From Castellaniella sp044508625 (lineage in GTDB: Bacteria; Pseudomonadota; Gammaproteobacteria; Burkholderiales; Burkholderiaceae_B), in contig JBIQHJ010000004.1 in assembly GCA_044508625.1 (NCBI GenBank), positions 1 to 64,000 of the forward strand: a stretch of 64,000 bases of DNA. The letters are read 5' to 3'. The translations under genes were made by a program, and so were the position numbers. Below are positions 34,618 through 43,948 of this stretch, one piece after another. The notes under the pieces were generated by a model. The model was given only the letters and a program-made list of their open reading frames with translations, did not search any database and was not told the origin of the DNA. How positions within the stretch are numbered: position 1 is the stretch's first letter; each line of letters opens with the position of its first letter.

Positions 34618-35742
34618 ATGGTATTGCCGAGTGTTCAGGCGCTGGTGGATGGGGAACTGTACGTGCCGGGCCTGCCGGCCGAGTACGTGTCGCAGAAATA
34701 CGGGGTGCCGCTGGAGGACGTCGCCAAGCTGGCCTCCGCCGAGAACCCCCATGGCGCATCGCCCAAGGCCCGCGCCGCGGTCGAGAAGGTCCTGGGGCGG
34801 CTGGACATCTACCCCGACTGGACGGCCAAGGCCTTGCGCAAGGCCATCGGGGACAAATACGGCTTCGATCCCGACTGCGTGGTGTGCGGATCCGGCGAGA
34901 CCGAGGTGATCTCGATGGTGATCCGGGCCTTCGCGGCGCCCGGCGAGGCGGTGCTCATGCACGAGCTGTGCTTTCCCCTGTACCGGATCTACGCGGCCTG
35001 CGAGGGACGGCGGCCGCTGTATGCGCCCATGGGCAAGGATTTCGCGTTCGAGATGGACCGGTATGTCGAACTGCTCAAGCAGCGGCCGAAGATCGCTTTC
35101 CTGACCACCCCCCACAATCCTTCCGGCCGGCTGCTCGAGGAACGGGACATCCGGCGCGTGTGCGAAGCCGCGCCCCCCGAGACCCTGGTCGTGCTGGACG
35201 AGGCCTACATTCACTACAGCGAGACCGAGGGCGGGATGCACCTGCTGCGCGAGTATCCCAACCTGATCGTGCTGCGGACGTTCTCGAAGGCCTTCGGGCT
35301 GGCGGGCTTGCGCGTGGGCTTCGGCATCGCCGACAATCCCGCCTTGATCGATCCGCTGCGCCGCATCAAACCCACCTGGAACATGGGCCAGGCGCAGATC
35401 GCCGGCGGCGTGGCGGGTATCGACGATGACGAGCACGTCTCCCGCGCGGTGCGGACCGTGGTCGAGAGCCGGGCCTACGTCCAGCGCGAAATGGAAAAGC
35501 TCGACCGCTTCCGGATGGTGCCGGGATCCCGCTCGAATTTCTTCCTGACCGAGATCCTCGATCCCGCCCTGGGGGCGACCGAGGTGTTCAAGCAATTGCT
35601 CGAACGCGGCGTCATCGTCAAGGACGGCAATGACATCCGGGGCCTCGGCGACCGATACCTGCGCGTCGACCTCAACCTGAAGAAGCGCATGGATCGCTTC
35701 CTCTGGGCGCTGTCGGAAATCCGAGTGGCCAGCAAAGTCTGA
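34618..35742 (+). CDS. PLP-dependent aminotransferase, HisC-like class I/II
   Basis: 374 residues with fold-type I hallmarks: AENPHGASPKA near 41, the glycine turn GSGETEVI (91-98), N167 (HNPSG), D194 and Y197 (LDEAYIHY), the Schiff-base lysine K224 (RTFSKAFGLAG) and LRVGFG with the carboxylate-binding Arg. It resembles histidinol-phosphate aminotransferases, but the genomic company is catabolic (hydantoinase, enamidase), so a different amino acid or amine is probably the substrate. First gene of a six-gene operon; 11 bp to hyuA-type gene. Confidence 0.84.
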   Translation: MVLPSVQALVDGELYVPGLPAEYVSQKYGVPLEDVAKLASAENPHGASPKARAAVEKVLGRLDIYPDWTAKALRKAIGDKYGFDPDCVVCGSGETEVISMVIRAFAAPGEAVLMHELCFPLYRIYAACEGRRPLYAPMGKDFAFEMDRYVELLKQRPKIAFLTTPHNPSGRLLEERDIRRVCEAAPPETLVVLDEAYIHYSETEGGMHLLREYPNLIVLRTFSKAFGLAGLRVGFGIADNPALIDPLRRIKPTWNMGQAQIAGGVAGIDDDEHVSRAVRTVVESRAYVQREMEKLDRFRMVPGSRSNFFLTEILDPALGATEVFKQLLERGVIVKDGNDIRGLGDRYLRVDLNLKKRMDRFLWALSEIRVASKV

Positions 35743-35753
35743 AGGGAGCATCG

Positions 35754-37838
35754 ATGGCGCACCATGCAGTCGTGATCGGCATAGACGTAGGCGGTACTTT
35801 CACGGACGCGATCGCGCTCGATCCGGGGGAGGGGCGGATCCTCGCGGCGTTCAAGATCCCCTCCACCCCCGGGGATCCGGCGCTCGCGGTCATCGATGCC
35901 TTGCGGCGGCTCTCCGCGAGCCGCAGCCTGGCCGGGGCCACCGTGTGCCACGGCACGACGGTGGGCACCAACACGCTCATCCAGAGAAAGGGCGCAAAGG
36001 TCGGCCTGCTCGCCACGGAAGGCTTCACGGACGTGATCGAGCTGCGCCGCCAGAACCGGCCGACGCTCTATCACCTGGCGGTCCGGGTTTCCGAGCCGCT
36101 GGTGCCGCCCGAACGGCGCTTCGGCGTCCGCGAGCGCATGGATGCGCGCGGCAATCCGATCCGGCCGCTGTCCGGGGTCGAGGCGCTGATCGAGGACATC
36201 CGGGCGTCGGACGCCGAGGCCTTCGCGATCTCGTGCCTGCACGCCTACGCCAACGGCGACCATGAGGCCCGCCTCGAGGCCGCGCTGCGCGAGGCGTTCC
36301 CGGACGCCTTCATCACGGTCTCGCACGACGTCTGCCCCGAGTTCCGCGAATACGAGCGCACCAGCACCACGGTGGTGAACGCCTACATCGGGCCGGCGGT
36401 CCAGCGCTACATCCGCCACCTGGACGATGAGGTCCGCGAGATGGGGATCTCCAGCCTCATGATCGTCAAGTCCAACGGGGGCCTGACCTCTCCTGCGAAT
36501 GCGCAGCGCTATCCCGCGCACCTCATCGAGTCGGGGCCCGCGGCCGGCATGATCGCCACCAAGGCCTATGCGCGCGCGACCGGGCGCGCGAACATCATCG
36601 CCTTCGACATGGGCGGCACGACGGCGAAGGCCGGTGTCGTCCACGATTTCGAGCCCAGGATCACGGACGAATTCCAGGCCGATCGGCTGGACGGCGGGCG
36701 CGACGTGGGTGGCTTCCCCATCCGCAGCGCGGTGCTCGACATCATCGAGGTCGGCGCCGGGGGCGGCAGCATCGCCTGGATCGACAGCGGCGGCGTTCCC
36801 AAGGTCGGCCCCGAGAGCGCCGGCGCGGATCCCGGCCCGGCCTGCTACGGCAAGGGCGGGAAGCTGCCCACAGTCACCGATGCGCACGCCGTCATCGGCA
36901 CGCTCAGCGCCGAGACCTTCGAGGGCAGCGGCGTCACGTTTTCCAGGGACCTGGCGGTGGAAGCGATAGAGACCCACATCGCCCGCCCCATGAGCTGGTC
37001 CGTCGCCCGGGCCGCGCATGCCATCATCGAGGTGGCGGTGGCCAACATGACCGAGATGGTGCGGCTCGCCACCGTGCGCAGGGGTCATGATCCGCGGGAA
37101 TTCGCGATCCTCGCCTCCGGCGGCGCGGGTCCGCTGCACGCCGCCATGGTGGGCATGGACGTCGGCGTGAGGGAAGTGGTGATTCCTCCCTATCCCGGCA
37201 TCTTCTCCGCCCTGGGCGCGCTGCTGGGGCAGGTCAGGCACGATCTCTCCGCGACGCTGCTGCACGCCCTGGAAGACCTGAGGCCCGAGGCCATGGGCGG
37301 GGCCTTCGAGGGACTCGAACGCAAGGCCGACGGACTGCTGGCCGCGGAGCCGGCCGGATCCGAGGGCGCGAGCTTTCTTCGCTTTGCCGACCTGCGCTTC
37401 GTCGGGCAGCTCTCGGAGCTTCGCGTTCCCCTGGGCGGCCGGGGTGAACCTCTGCCGGACGCCGCGGAGATCGAACGCCGGTTCAGGGCGGCATACCGGG
37501 AAGAATTCGGCTTCGACCTCGCCGATTCCAGGGTGGAACTGGTGAACGTCCACCTCGTGGCCGAACTGCCGCCCAAGGACACCACCGCCGCCCTGTTCGC
37601 GGAACGGCGGCCGCCGGGCGTGGTCAGGCCATACCAGGAACGTCTCTACATCGACAAGACGGAATCGGCGCGGCGGATTCCCGTCTACCGGACGGACGAT
37701 TGCATCGGCGCCACGCTGGAGGGGCCCCTGCTGATCGACCATTCCGGCTCGACGGTCTGGGTGCCGGCCGACACCTCGGCCCGCATCGGCGCGGATGGGA
37801 GCGTCGTCTTCAGCATCGAACGAAAGGGGGGAGCATGA
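35754..37838 (+). CDS. Hydantoinase/oxoprolinase subunit A (ATP-dependent, HyuA family)
   Basis: 694 residues. The actin-like ATPase phosphate loop IGIDVGGTFTDAIAL (6-20) starts the protein, and FDMGGTTAKAGVV near 284 is the second phosphate-binding motif; GAGGGSIAWIDSGG and the AGADPGPACYG motif (near 360) are typical. HyuA with HyuB opens hydantoins, 5-oxoproline or, in acetone/acetophenone carboxylase relatives, carboxylates ketones using ATP. The HyuB start overlaps by 4 nt. Neighbours acting on cyclic amides favour an ATP-dependent lactam or imide hydrolase. Confidence 0.87.
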   Translation: MAHHAVVIGIDVGGTFTDAIALDPGEGRILAAFKIPSTPGDPALAVIDALRRLSASRSLAGATVCHGTTVGTNTLIQRKGAKVGLLATEGFTDVIELRRQNRPTLYHLAVRVSEPLVPPERRFGVRERMDARGNPIRPLSGVEALIEDIRASDAEAFAISCLHAYANGDHEARLEAALREAFPDAFITVSHDVCPEFREYERTSTTVVNAYIGPAVQRYIRHLDDEVREMGISSLMIVKSNGGLTSPANAQRYPAHLIESGPAAGMIATKAYARATGRANIIAFDMGGTTAKAGVVHDFEPRITDEFQADRLDGGRDVGGFPIRSAVLDIIEVGAGGGSIAWIDSGGVPKVGPESAGADPGPACYGKGGKLPTVTDAHAVIGTLSAETFEGSGVTFSRDLAVEAIETHIARPMSWSVARAAHAIIEVAVANMTEMVRLATVRRGHDPREFAILASGGAGPLHAAMVGMDVGVREVVIPPYPGIFSALGALLGQVRHDLSATLLHALEDLRPEAMGGAFEGLERKADGLLAAEPAGSEGASFLRFADLRFVGQLSELRVPLGGRGEPLPDAAEIERRFRAAYREEFGFDLADSRVELVNVHLVAELPPKDTTAALFAERRPPGVVRPYQERLYIDKTESARRIPVYRTDDCIGATLEGPLLIDHSGSTVWVPADTSARIGADGSVVFSIERKGGA

Positions 37839-39454
37839 ACGTGATCGCCGATACCCGACCCACCGTGCTCGAGCGCGATCCCGTGACCTTCGAGGTCGTG
37901 AACAGCGCGCTGCACGCCATTTGCGCAGAGATGAAGAGCGTCATCATGCGCACCTCGTTTTCTCCCCTGCTCAGCCTGTCGGCGGACTTGTCGTGCGCGC
38001 TGCTGGACGTGCATTGCAACGTGATCGCGCAGGGCGTGGACATCCCGGTCCATCTGGGCGCGGCCCGCTACACGGGAACCGCGGCGCTGGCACGGTATCC
38101 GCTGGATGCCTGGGAGGACGGCGACGGCGTCCTCCTGAACGACCCCTACGAGGGCGGCACCCATTTGCCCGACATGTCGCTGCTGACGCCGATCTTCTCG
38201 CGGGGCGCGCACGTGGGCTTCGCCCTGAGCCGGATCCATTGGCCGGACATCGGCGGCATCGCCGCCGGCAGCTCCAGCGTGTCCGACGAGATCATCAAGG
38301 AAGGCCTGAGGATCCCGCCGATCAAGATCCTGGAGCGGGGCCGGATCCGGGAGGACGTCCTGCGCCTGATCCTCGCCAACGTCCGCGTGCCGGCGGACCG
38401 CAAGGGCGATTTCCATGCGGCGTTGGCAGGGCATGCGCGGGCCACCGAGCGCGTCCTCGACCTGTGCATGCGCTACGGCGAATCCGCCGTCACGGAGATC
38501 ATGGCCGATACCCAGCGCTACAGTCGCCGCCTGGTCGAGGCCAGGCTGCGCGGCCTGCCCGATGCCGAGGTCGAGCATGCGGAATCCCTGGACGGCGACG
38601 GCATCGATCCGGATGCCGCGCCGCTGGTCAAGGTCCGCATCCGCAAGGCCGGATCGACGCTCGCCTTCGACTTCACCGGCTCGTCCGCCTGCGTGGCGGG
38701 ACCCATCAACGCGCCCTTGCCTGTCACGGCCTCGGCGGTGTTCTATACCGTCCTGAGTTTCCTCGGCGGGGAAATCTCGCCCAATTCCGGCGTGTACGAA
38801 GGGGTGGAGATCATCGCCCCCGAGGGCAGCATCGTGAATGCGACGTATCCGTTCCCGGTGGTGGCCGCCAATACCGAGACGGCCAACCGGATCGCCGACA
38901 TCCTGCTCGGCGCCCTGGGCAAGGCCTATCCCGAACTGGTGTCGGCCGGCAGCTACGGCTCGGCCTGCGTCTATACCATGGGCGGCATCAATCCCGCCCA
39001 CGGCGGGCCCTTCGTGCACTACGAGACGATCGGCGGGGGCATGGGGGGCACGGCCCAGGGGCCGGGCGTGAGCGGGCACCGGGTGCACATGGGCAACACC
39101 ATGAACCTGCCCATCGAGGGGATGGAGGCAAGCATGCCCGTGCGCTTCATCAACTACGAAATCGTCCGGGGCAGCGGAGGCCGTGGTCTGCATCGAGGCG
39201 GCGATGGCGTGCGCAAGACGGTCGAGGCCTTGGCGGACAACCTGCAGGCCTCGGTGCTGGGAGAACGCACCAGGACACCGGCCGCCGGCATATCCGGCGG
39301 AGCGGACGGCGGGCTCGCGTCGTTCGAGATCCGCTCGCCGGCCGGCATCCGCAGGCTCGCGGCCAAGAGCGGACCGCACAGGCTGATGAAGGGCGACCAG
39401 CTGATCATGGTGACCGCCGGGGGCGGCGGCTGGGGCCGCGAACCCCGGGAATAG
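37835..39454 (+). CDS. Hydantoinase/oxoprolinase subunit B (HyuB family)
   Basis: 539 residues from ATG 37835, overlapping hyuA-type stop (ATGA), with AAGGGGGGAGC upstream. Features of HyuB: FEVVNSALHAICAEMKSVIM near 17-36, DIPVHLGA, the segment LNDPYEGGTHLPDM near 103, and a C-terminal glycine-rich GGGGWGRE. The subunit supplies the metal site for the ring-opening or carboxylation half-reaction and forms an AB complex in the cytoplasm. Together with the preceding gene it is a complete enzyme. Confidence 0.88.
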   Translation: MNVIADTRPTVLERDPVTFEVVNSALHAICAEMKSVIMRTSFSPLLSLSADLSCALLDVHCNVIAQGVDIPVHLGAARYTGTAALARYPLDAWEDGDGVLLNDPYEGGTHLPDMSLLTPIFSRGAHVGFALSRIHWPDIGGIAAGSSSVSDEIIKEGLRIPPIKILERGRIREDVLRLILANVRVPADRKGDFHAALAGHARATERVLDLCMRYGESAVTEIMADTQRYSRRLVEARLRGLPDAEVEHAESLDGDGIDPDAAPLVKVRIRKAGSTLAFDFTGSSACVAGPINAPLPVTASAVFYTVLSFLGGEISPNSGVYEGVEIIAPEGSIVNATYPFPVVAANTETANRIADILLGALGKAYPELVSAGSYGSACVYTMGGINPAHGGPFVHYETIGGGMGGTAQGPGVSGHRVHMGNTMNLPIEGMEASMPVRFINYEIVRGSGGRGLHRGGDGVRKTVEALADNLQASVLGERTRTPAAGISGGADGGLASFEIRSPAGIRRLAAKSGPHRLMKGDQLIMVTAGGGGWGREPRE

Positions 39455-39488
39455 CCGGATTTTTCAGTGAACACAGGAGGAGGAAAGA

Positions 39489-40175
39489 ATGACATTCGAT
39501 ATGAGTCGCAGGACCCGCGTGGCGCTGATCGTGCCGTCTTCCAATACGGTGATGGAAAACGACCTGCACGCCGCGCTGCCGAAATCCGGCTACACCGTCC
39601 ACACGGACCGCATGTACCTGGTCGAGACGACCCGCGAGGCCGAGATCCGGATGATCGAGGAATTCGCGCCTGCCGCGGCGAGCGATCTGGGCACCGCCAA
39701 GCCGGACGTGCTGGTCTTCGGATGCACCTCGGCGGGCTCGCTGTTCGGGCTCGACTACGACGCCCGCGTATGCCGCGAACTGGGCGAGCGCGCCGGCTGC
39801 AGGGGCATGGGCGTCATCTCGTCCGTGGCGGCGGCCCTGGACCGGTACCGTCCCAGGCGCCTGGCCGTCATCACGCCCTATAACGAGGACCTGACGCAGG
39901 CGGTCGCATGCGCGGCCACCGTCGCCGGCCGCGAGGTGGTGGGCGCCTACGGGATGGGGATCACCGACAACGAGGCCCTGGCCGCGCCCACGCCCGCCGA
40001 GATCGTCGGGTTCGCCAAGGGCAGGCTCGCCGGCCATGGGTTCGACGCCTTGTTCGTGTCCTGCACGAACTACCGGGCCTACGAGGCGCGGCCCATGCTG
40101 GAGGATGCCTTCGGCGTCCCGGTGGTGACCAGCAACAGCGCGGTCATCGATGCCCTGCTGGCGCTGCGGGCGTAG
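39489..40175 (+). CDS. Maleate cis-trans isomerase / Asp-Glu racemase superfamily protein
   Basis: 228 residues, start with a strong GGAGGAGG. The N-terminal VALIVPSSNTVMENDL (11-26) is characteristic of maleate isomerases and arylmalonate decarboxylases. Two catalytic cysteines are present, C79 (VFGCTSAGS) and C192 (VSCTNYRA), a spacing close to that of the two cysteines of characterised maleate isomerase. Maleate would be isomerised to fumarate without cofactor. Racemisation of a hydantoin or amino acid is the alternative. Between hyuB- and enamidase-like genes it may process the ring-opened acid. Confidence 0.8.
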   Translation: MTFDMSRRTRVALIVPSSNTVMENDLHAALPKSGYTVHTDRMYLVETTREAEIRMIEEFAPAAASDLGTAKPDVLVFGCTSAGSLFGLDYDARVCRELGERAGCRGMGVISSVAAALDRYRPRRLAVITPYNEDLTQAVACAATVAGREVVGAYGMGITDNEALAAPTPAEIVGFAKGRLAGHGFDALFVSCTNYRAYEARPMLEDAFGVPVVTSNSAVIDALLALRA

Positions 40176-40202
40176 CACGCGACATCCAACGAGGAATCCA
40201 AC

Positions 40203-41399
40203 ATGCGTACGGCAATCGTCAACATCGGCACCATCGTGTCGGGGGACTGGCGCGAACCCTTCGCCGAAGGGGACGCGCTATTGATGGAGGATGGGCTGAT
40301 CGTCCACGTCGGCTCGCTGGACGGCGCGCGGATCGAGGGCTGCGACGTGGTCATCGATGCCGCGGGGACCACGGCCTGCCCCGGCTTCATCGATTCGCAG
40401 GTCCACAATACCTTCGGCGACTATACGCCGCGGCAGAAAACCGTCGGCTTTCTCGAAAGCTACCTGCATGGCGGCGTCACCACGGCGATCAGCGCCTCGG
40501 AGGTCCACGTCCCGGGCCGTCCCAAGGATCCCGAAGGCGTCAAGGCCCTGGCGGTGGCGGCGATGAAGTGCTTCGAGCATTACCGCCCCGGAGGCATGCG
40601 CGTCTGGGCGGGCGCCGTCATCCTCGAGCCCGGGCTCGTCGAGGCCGATTTCGAGGAACTGGCCGCGAAGGGCGTATGGCTGGCCAAGGCGGGGTTCGGC
40701 GCCTTTCCCAGTCCGTACGATTATGCGCCGCTGATCGCCTGGGCGAAGAAGCACGGGATGACGACGCTCGTGCACACGGGCGGCTCGTCCATCCCGGGCT
40801 CGTCGGGCATCTGGGCGGACCATCTCGTCGCGATGGATCCGGACGTGTCCTTCCATACGAACGGCGGGCCGGTGGCCATGCCCGACGCCGATTATCCCCG
40901 CCTCGTCCAGGAAACCGGCATCGCCCTGCAGGTGTGCACCGCGGGCAACCTGCGGACCACCTTGTGGCTGGCGGAGCTCGTGCAGCAGGCCGGCCAGTTC
41001 GACCGCTTCCTGATCGCGACGGACACGCCGACAGGCTCGGGCATCATGCCGCTGGGCATGATGTACACCATCACCCACCTGGCGAGCCTGGGCGGCATGG
41101 CGCCGGAAAAGGCCATCGCCGCGGCGACGGGAAACAATGCGCGGGTCTACGGGCGCAACTCGGGCTTCATCGCCCCGGGGCGCGACGCGGACGTCATCCT
41201 GCTGGATTCCTGCGTCGGCGGGTCCCGGCGCGAGCCCCTGGATTCGATCCGCAACGGCGACATTGTGGCCGTGTCGGCGGTCGTCACCGACGGCGTCCCG
41301 CGATTCGTCGGGAAAAGCCGCAATACGCCGGCGGGCAACCGCAAGGTCCACGTGGCCGCGAATCGCGTCCTGAACGATTTCAGCGGCCTCCAGGCGTGA
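40203..41399 (+). CDS. Enamidase-like amidohydrolase with altered metal ligands
   Basis: 398 residues. The middle region FGDYTPRQKT (71-80), GGVTTAISA, GRPKDPEG, HTGGSSIPGSS (191-201), HTNGGP (218-223) and ATDTPTGSG (272-280) strongly recalls enamidase of nicotinate fermentation, a binuclear-metal amidohydrolase that opens 6-oxo-tetrahydronicotinate. H191, H218 and D274 are kept. The usual HxH motif is instead Q66-V67-H68, and the bridging Glu region reads GVWLAKAGFG (157-166) with a Lys and no Glu. It may use a carboxylated lysine, one metal, or have lost hydrolysis. Comparison with enamidase is from memory. Located 27 bp after the isomerase-like gene. Confidence 0.78.
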   Translation: MRTAIVNIGTIVSGDWREPFAEGDALLMEDGLIVHVGSLDGARIEGCDVVIDAAGTTACPGFIDSQVHNTFGDYTPRQKTVGFLESYLHGGVTTAISASEVHVPGRPKDPEGVKALAVAAMKCFEHYRPGGMRVWAGAVILEPGLVEADFEELAAKGVWLAKAGFGAFPSPYDYAPLIAWAKKHGMTTLVHTGGSSIPGSSGIWADHLVAMDPDVSFHTNGGPVAMPDADYPRLVQETGIALQVCTAGNLRTTLWLAELVQQAGQFDRFLIATDTPTGSGIMPLGMMYTITHLASLGGMAPEKAIAAATGNNARVYGRNSGFIAPGRDADVILLDSCVGGSRREPLDSIRNGDIVAVSAVVTDGVPRFVGKSRNTPAGNRKVHVAANRVLNDFSGLQA

Positions 41400-41445
41400 G
41401 CGCCGGCATTCCTTTCGTCTTGTTTCCTCACGGGGAGAATCGCAT

Positions 41446-42051
41446 ATGAAGATCGCGACGGTGCCGGGCATCGCCGTACGCCGCTGGTATCAATACCGGG
41501 AAACCACGCTGTGCAACGAGGCCGGCGTGCCCGCCGACGGCGAGCCGATCACCAAGGCCGCCATCGGCGCGCTGGTCTGCAATCCCGCCATCGGCCGTCC
41601 GTCGCCGGCCCCGCTGGACGATGTGATCGCCGGCTCGGCCGCCCTGGGCGAGGCGTTCGCCGCGCTGCTGGGCGCCATGTTCCCCGATGAAAAAGTCGTC
41701 AGCTACGGCAAGGCGTGCATCGTCGGCGCCGGCGGCGAGTACGAGCACGGGAACGCCTTCCTGACCGAGACCTTCATGGTGCCGATCCGCGAGGCCCTCG
41801 GCGGCGGCAAGGCCTGGGTTCCCTCGACGGGCAAGCGCGGCGGGATCGGCACGCCGATCGACATTCCCCTGGCGCACAAGGACGCCCTGTACGTGCGGGC
41901 GCAGTACGACACCGTGACCGTGTCCTTTCCCGATGGGCCGAATGCCGACGAGATCCTCGTCCTGATGGCGTTCGCGACCCGCGGACGCCTGCATGCCCGC
42001 CTGGGCGGCCTGGCCGCCGACCAGGTGCAGGGGCGGGACGGATTGCGCTGA
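41446..42051 (+). CDS. Amino acid synthesis family protein (DUF1185 / AA_synth)
   Basis: 201 residues. The sequence pattern (VRRWYQYRETTLCNEAG near the start, SYGKACIVGAGGEYEHGNAF at 86-105 and STGKRGGIGTPIDIPLAHK) matches Pfam AA_synth. The biochemical role of the family is not established; members commonly sit beside amidohydrolases and racemases. It is the last gene of the aminotransferase-hyuA-hyuB-isomerase-enamidase operon and converges on the L-2-hydroxyglutarate oxidase gene 18 bp away. GGGGAG precedes the ATG. Confidence 0.83.
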   Translation: MKIATVPGIAVRRWYQYRETTLCNEAGVPADGEPITKAAIGALVCNPAIGRPSPAPLDDVIAGSAALGEAFAALLGAMFPDEKVVSYGKACIVGAGGEYEHGNAFLTETFMVPIREALGGGKAWVPSTGKRGGIGTPIDIPLAHKDALYVRAQYDTVTVSFPDGPNADEILVLMAFATRGRLHARLGGLAADQVQGRDGLR

Positions 42052-42069
42052 GGCGCGCCGCGCCCCCCG

Positions 42070-43254
42070 CTACAAAATATCCTCCGCGATCTTTGCCGCG
42101 ATGGGCATGGCGCCGGTCGCGGCGGGCGAGGGGGCGTTCAGGATGGCGGTGACGCCGCCGCTGCGCTCGATCAGGAAGTCATCGACCAGCGTGCCGTCGG
42201 GCCGCACGGCCTGGGCGCGGTTGGCGCTGCGGTAGACGGCCAGGTCCTCGAGGCGCACGGCGGGGCAGTATTTGCGCACCGCCCGCAGGTAGGCGCTCTT
42301 GAAGATCGAGCCCTTGAGCTCGCTCAGGGTGGGGCCGGGATGCCGGGCCAGCATCCGCCACAGGCCGGGGTAGCCCAGGGCCGACAGCGCGTCGCGCGGA
42401 TCGACGCTGAAGCGCGTGTATTTCTCGCGGGCCAGCGCCAGGACCGCGTTGGGCCCGACGGTGATGGTGCCGTCGATCATGGGCGTCAGGTGCACGCCGA
42501 GGAAGGGCAGGGCGGGGTTGGGGACCGGATAGATCAGGTGGTGGACGATGGTGTTGAGCTTTGCCGGCAGCACGAAGTATTCGCCGCGGAAGGGGAGGAT
42601 GCGGATCCCGGGGTCGATGCCGAGCATGCGCGCCACGCGGTCCGAGGACAGGCCCGAGCAGGCCACGATCTGCCCCGCCGAGACGGTCTCGGCGCCGACC
42701 GTCGCCCGGTAGGCGTCGCCCATCCTGCGGACGGCGCGCACCGGAGCGTCGAAGCGGACGGCGCCGCCGGCGTCCTCGACCTCGGCGAGCAGCGCGCGGG
42801 TGATGCCGGCGTAGTCCGTGATGGCGGTGGCGGGGATGCGCAGGGCGGCCTGGCCGGTGACGGCGGGCTCGAGCCGGCGCAACTGGGCGAGGTCCAGGCG
42901 CTCGGCGCGCACCTCGTTGAGCGCGGCGCGCTCCTCGAGCTTGTCCAGGTTGGATTCCTCCTCGTCGCTGGTGGCGACCAGCAGCTTGCCGCGTTCCTCG
43001 TAGCCGATGCCGCGCGCCGCGCAAAAGGCCTTGGTCATCGCCATGCCTTCGCGGCAGAACCGGGTCTTGAGGCTGCCGGGCGTGTAGTAGACGCCGGAGT
43101 GGACCACGCCGCTGTTGCGGCCGGTCTGGTGCCAGGCGGCGCCGGGCTCTTTTTCGGCGACCAGGATGCGGGCGCCCGGCTTGCGCCTGGCGATCTCGGC
43201 GGCGAGGGCGGCGCCGACGATGCCGGCGCCGATGATGAGGTAGTCGTGCTTCAT
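42070..43254 (-). CDS. lhgO: L-2-hydroxyglutarate oxidase (FAD-dependent, DAO fold)
   Basis: 394 residues. FAD-binding GAGIVGAA (9-16) opens a Rossmann fold, followed by the LhgO-typical HQTGRNSGVVHSGVYYTPGS (41-60) and later LPFRGEYFVL, VPNPALPFLGVHLTP and GPNAVLALAREKY. LhgO oxidises L-2-hydroxyglutarate to 2-oxoglutarate and passes electrons to the quinone pool at the membrane. It is 34 bp downstream of the FCD-GntR gene, in an operon with an MBL-fold hydrolase and opposite a TRAP importer, implying use on an imported 2-hydroxy acid rather than only metabolite repair. Confidence 0.87.
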   Translation of the reverse strand: MKHDYLIIGAGIVGAALAAEIARRKPGARILVAEKEPGAAWHQTGRNSGVVHSGVYYTPGSLKTRFCREGMAMTKAFCAARGIGYEERGKLLVATSDEEESNLDKLEERAALNEVRAERLDLAQLRRLEPAVTGQAALRIPATAITDYAGITRALLAEVEDAGGAVRFDAPVRAVRRMGDAYRATVGAETVSAGQIVACSGLSSDRVARMLGIDPGIRILPFRGEYFVLPAKLNTIVHHLIYPVPNPALPFLGVHLTPMIDGTITVGPNAVLALAREKYTRFSVDPRDALSALGYPGLWRMLARHPGPTLSELKGSIFKSAYLRAVRKYCPAVRLEDLAVYRSANRAQAVRPDGTLVDDFLIERSGGVTAILNAPSPAATGAMPIAAKIAEDIL

Positions 43255-43288
43255 GGTGGGGTTCCGGTGCTGCGTGTCGCCGGGGGGC

Positions 43289-43948
43289 TCATGCGCCGGC
43301 GCGCATGGTTTCCCATCGCCGGCGCGAGGGTTGCATGTGTTCGACCACGAGGGTCTCGAGGGCGGCCCTGTCCTGGTCCTCGATGGCCTTGATCATGGCG
43401 GTGTGCTCGGCGATGGCGCGCTGCAGCCAGTTCCTGTCCGTGATGCCGTACGAGCGGATGGGGTTGGAGGCCTCGGTGTAGAAGGCGATCGCCTTGCAGA
43501 GCATCTCGTTGTCGCACAGGGCGAAAAGCCGCAGGTGGAATTCGTCGTTGAGCTTGTGGATGAGGTCCTGGTCGGCGCCCACCGAGGCGGCGGCCACGTA
43601 TCGCACGTGGACCTCCTTGAGGGCGTTGAGCGCCTCGGGCGCGGCCGGCAGCGGCATGATGCGCGCCGCCTCGCGCTGCAGCAGCGCGCGCATGTAGTAG
43701 ATCTCCTCGACCTCGGAGGGGGTGAAATCCTTGACGCGCGCGGATTTCGAGCGGGGCTTGACCACGATCCGGCGGGACGCGAGCTCTTGGATCGCGGCGC
43801 GCACGATGTGGCGCTTGGCGCCGAAGCGCGCCATGAGCGCATCCTCGACGAGCTCTTGATGGGGACGCAGGCGCCCGAAGATGATGTCCGACTCGAGCTG
43901 CTCGACGATCCGTTCCGTGGTGGGCGCCATCGTGCTGTCGGGGTTCAT
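43289..43948 (-). CDS. GntR-family regulator with FCD effector domain
   Basis: 219 residues. Winged HTH at about 8-75 (TERIVEQLESDIIFGRLRPH, GAKRHIVRAAIQELASRRIV), then an all-helical FCD domain with the acidic/His metal ligands expected in EFHLRLFALCDN and AEHTAMIKAIEDQD. FCD regulators typically bind carboxylic acids. It overlaps the MBL gene by 4 nt and precedes lhgO, so it co-transcribes with the genes it likely controls. The inverted 26-bp elements at 44662 and 44803 are the best candidate sites. Confidence 0.87.
   Translation of the reverse strand: MNPDSTMAPTTERIVEQLESDIIFGRLRPHQELVEDALMARFGAKRHIVRAAIQELASRRIVVKPRSKSARVKDFTPSEVEEIYYMRALLQREAARIMPLPAAPEALNALKEVHVRYVAAASVGADQDLIHKLNDEFHLRLFALCDNEMLCKAIAFYTEASNPIRSYGITDRNWLQRAIAEHTAMIKAIEDQDRAALETLVVEHMQPSRRRWETMRAGA

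Noticed and set aside
35475..37742. 755-codon minus frame opposite hyuA-type gene
   Set aside because: Shadow of a well-conserved gene; no protein-like motifs.
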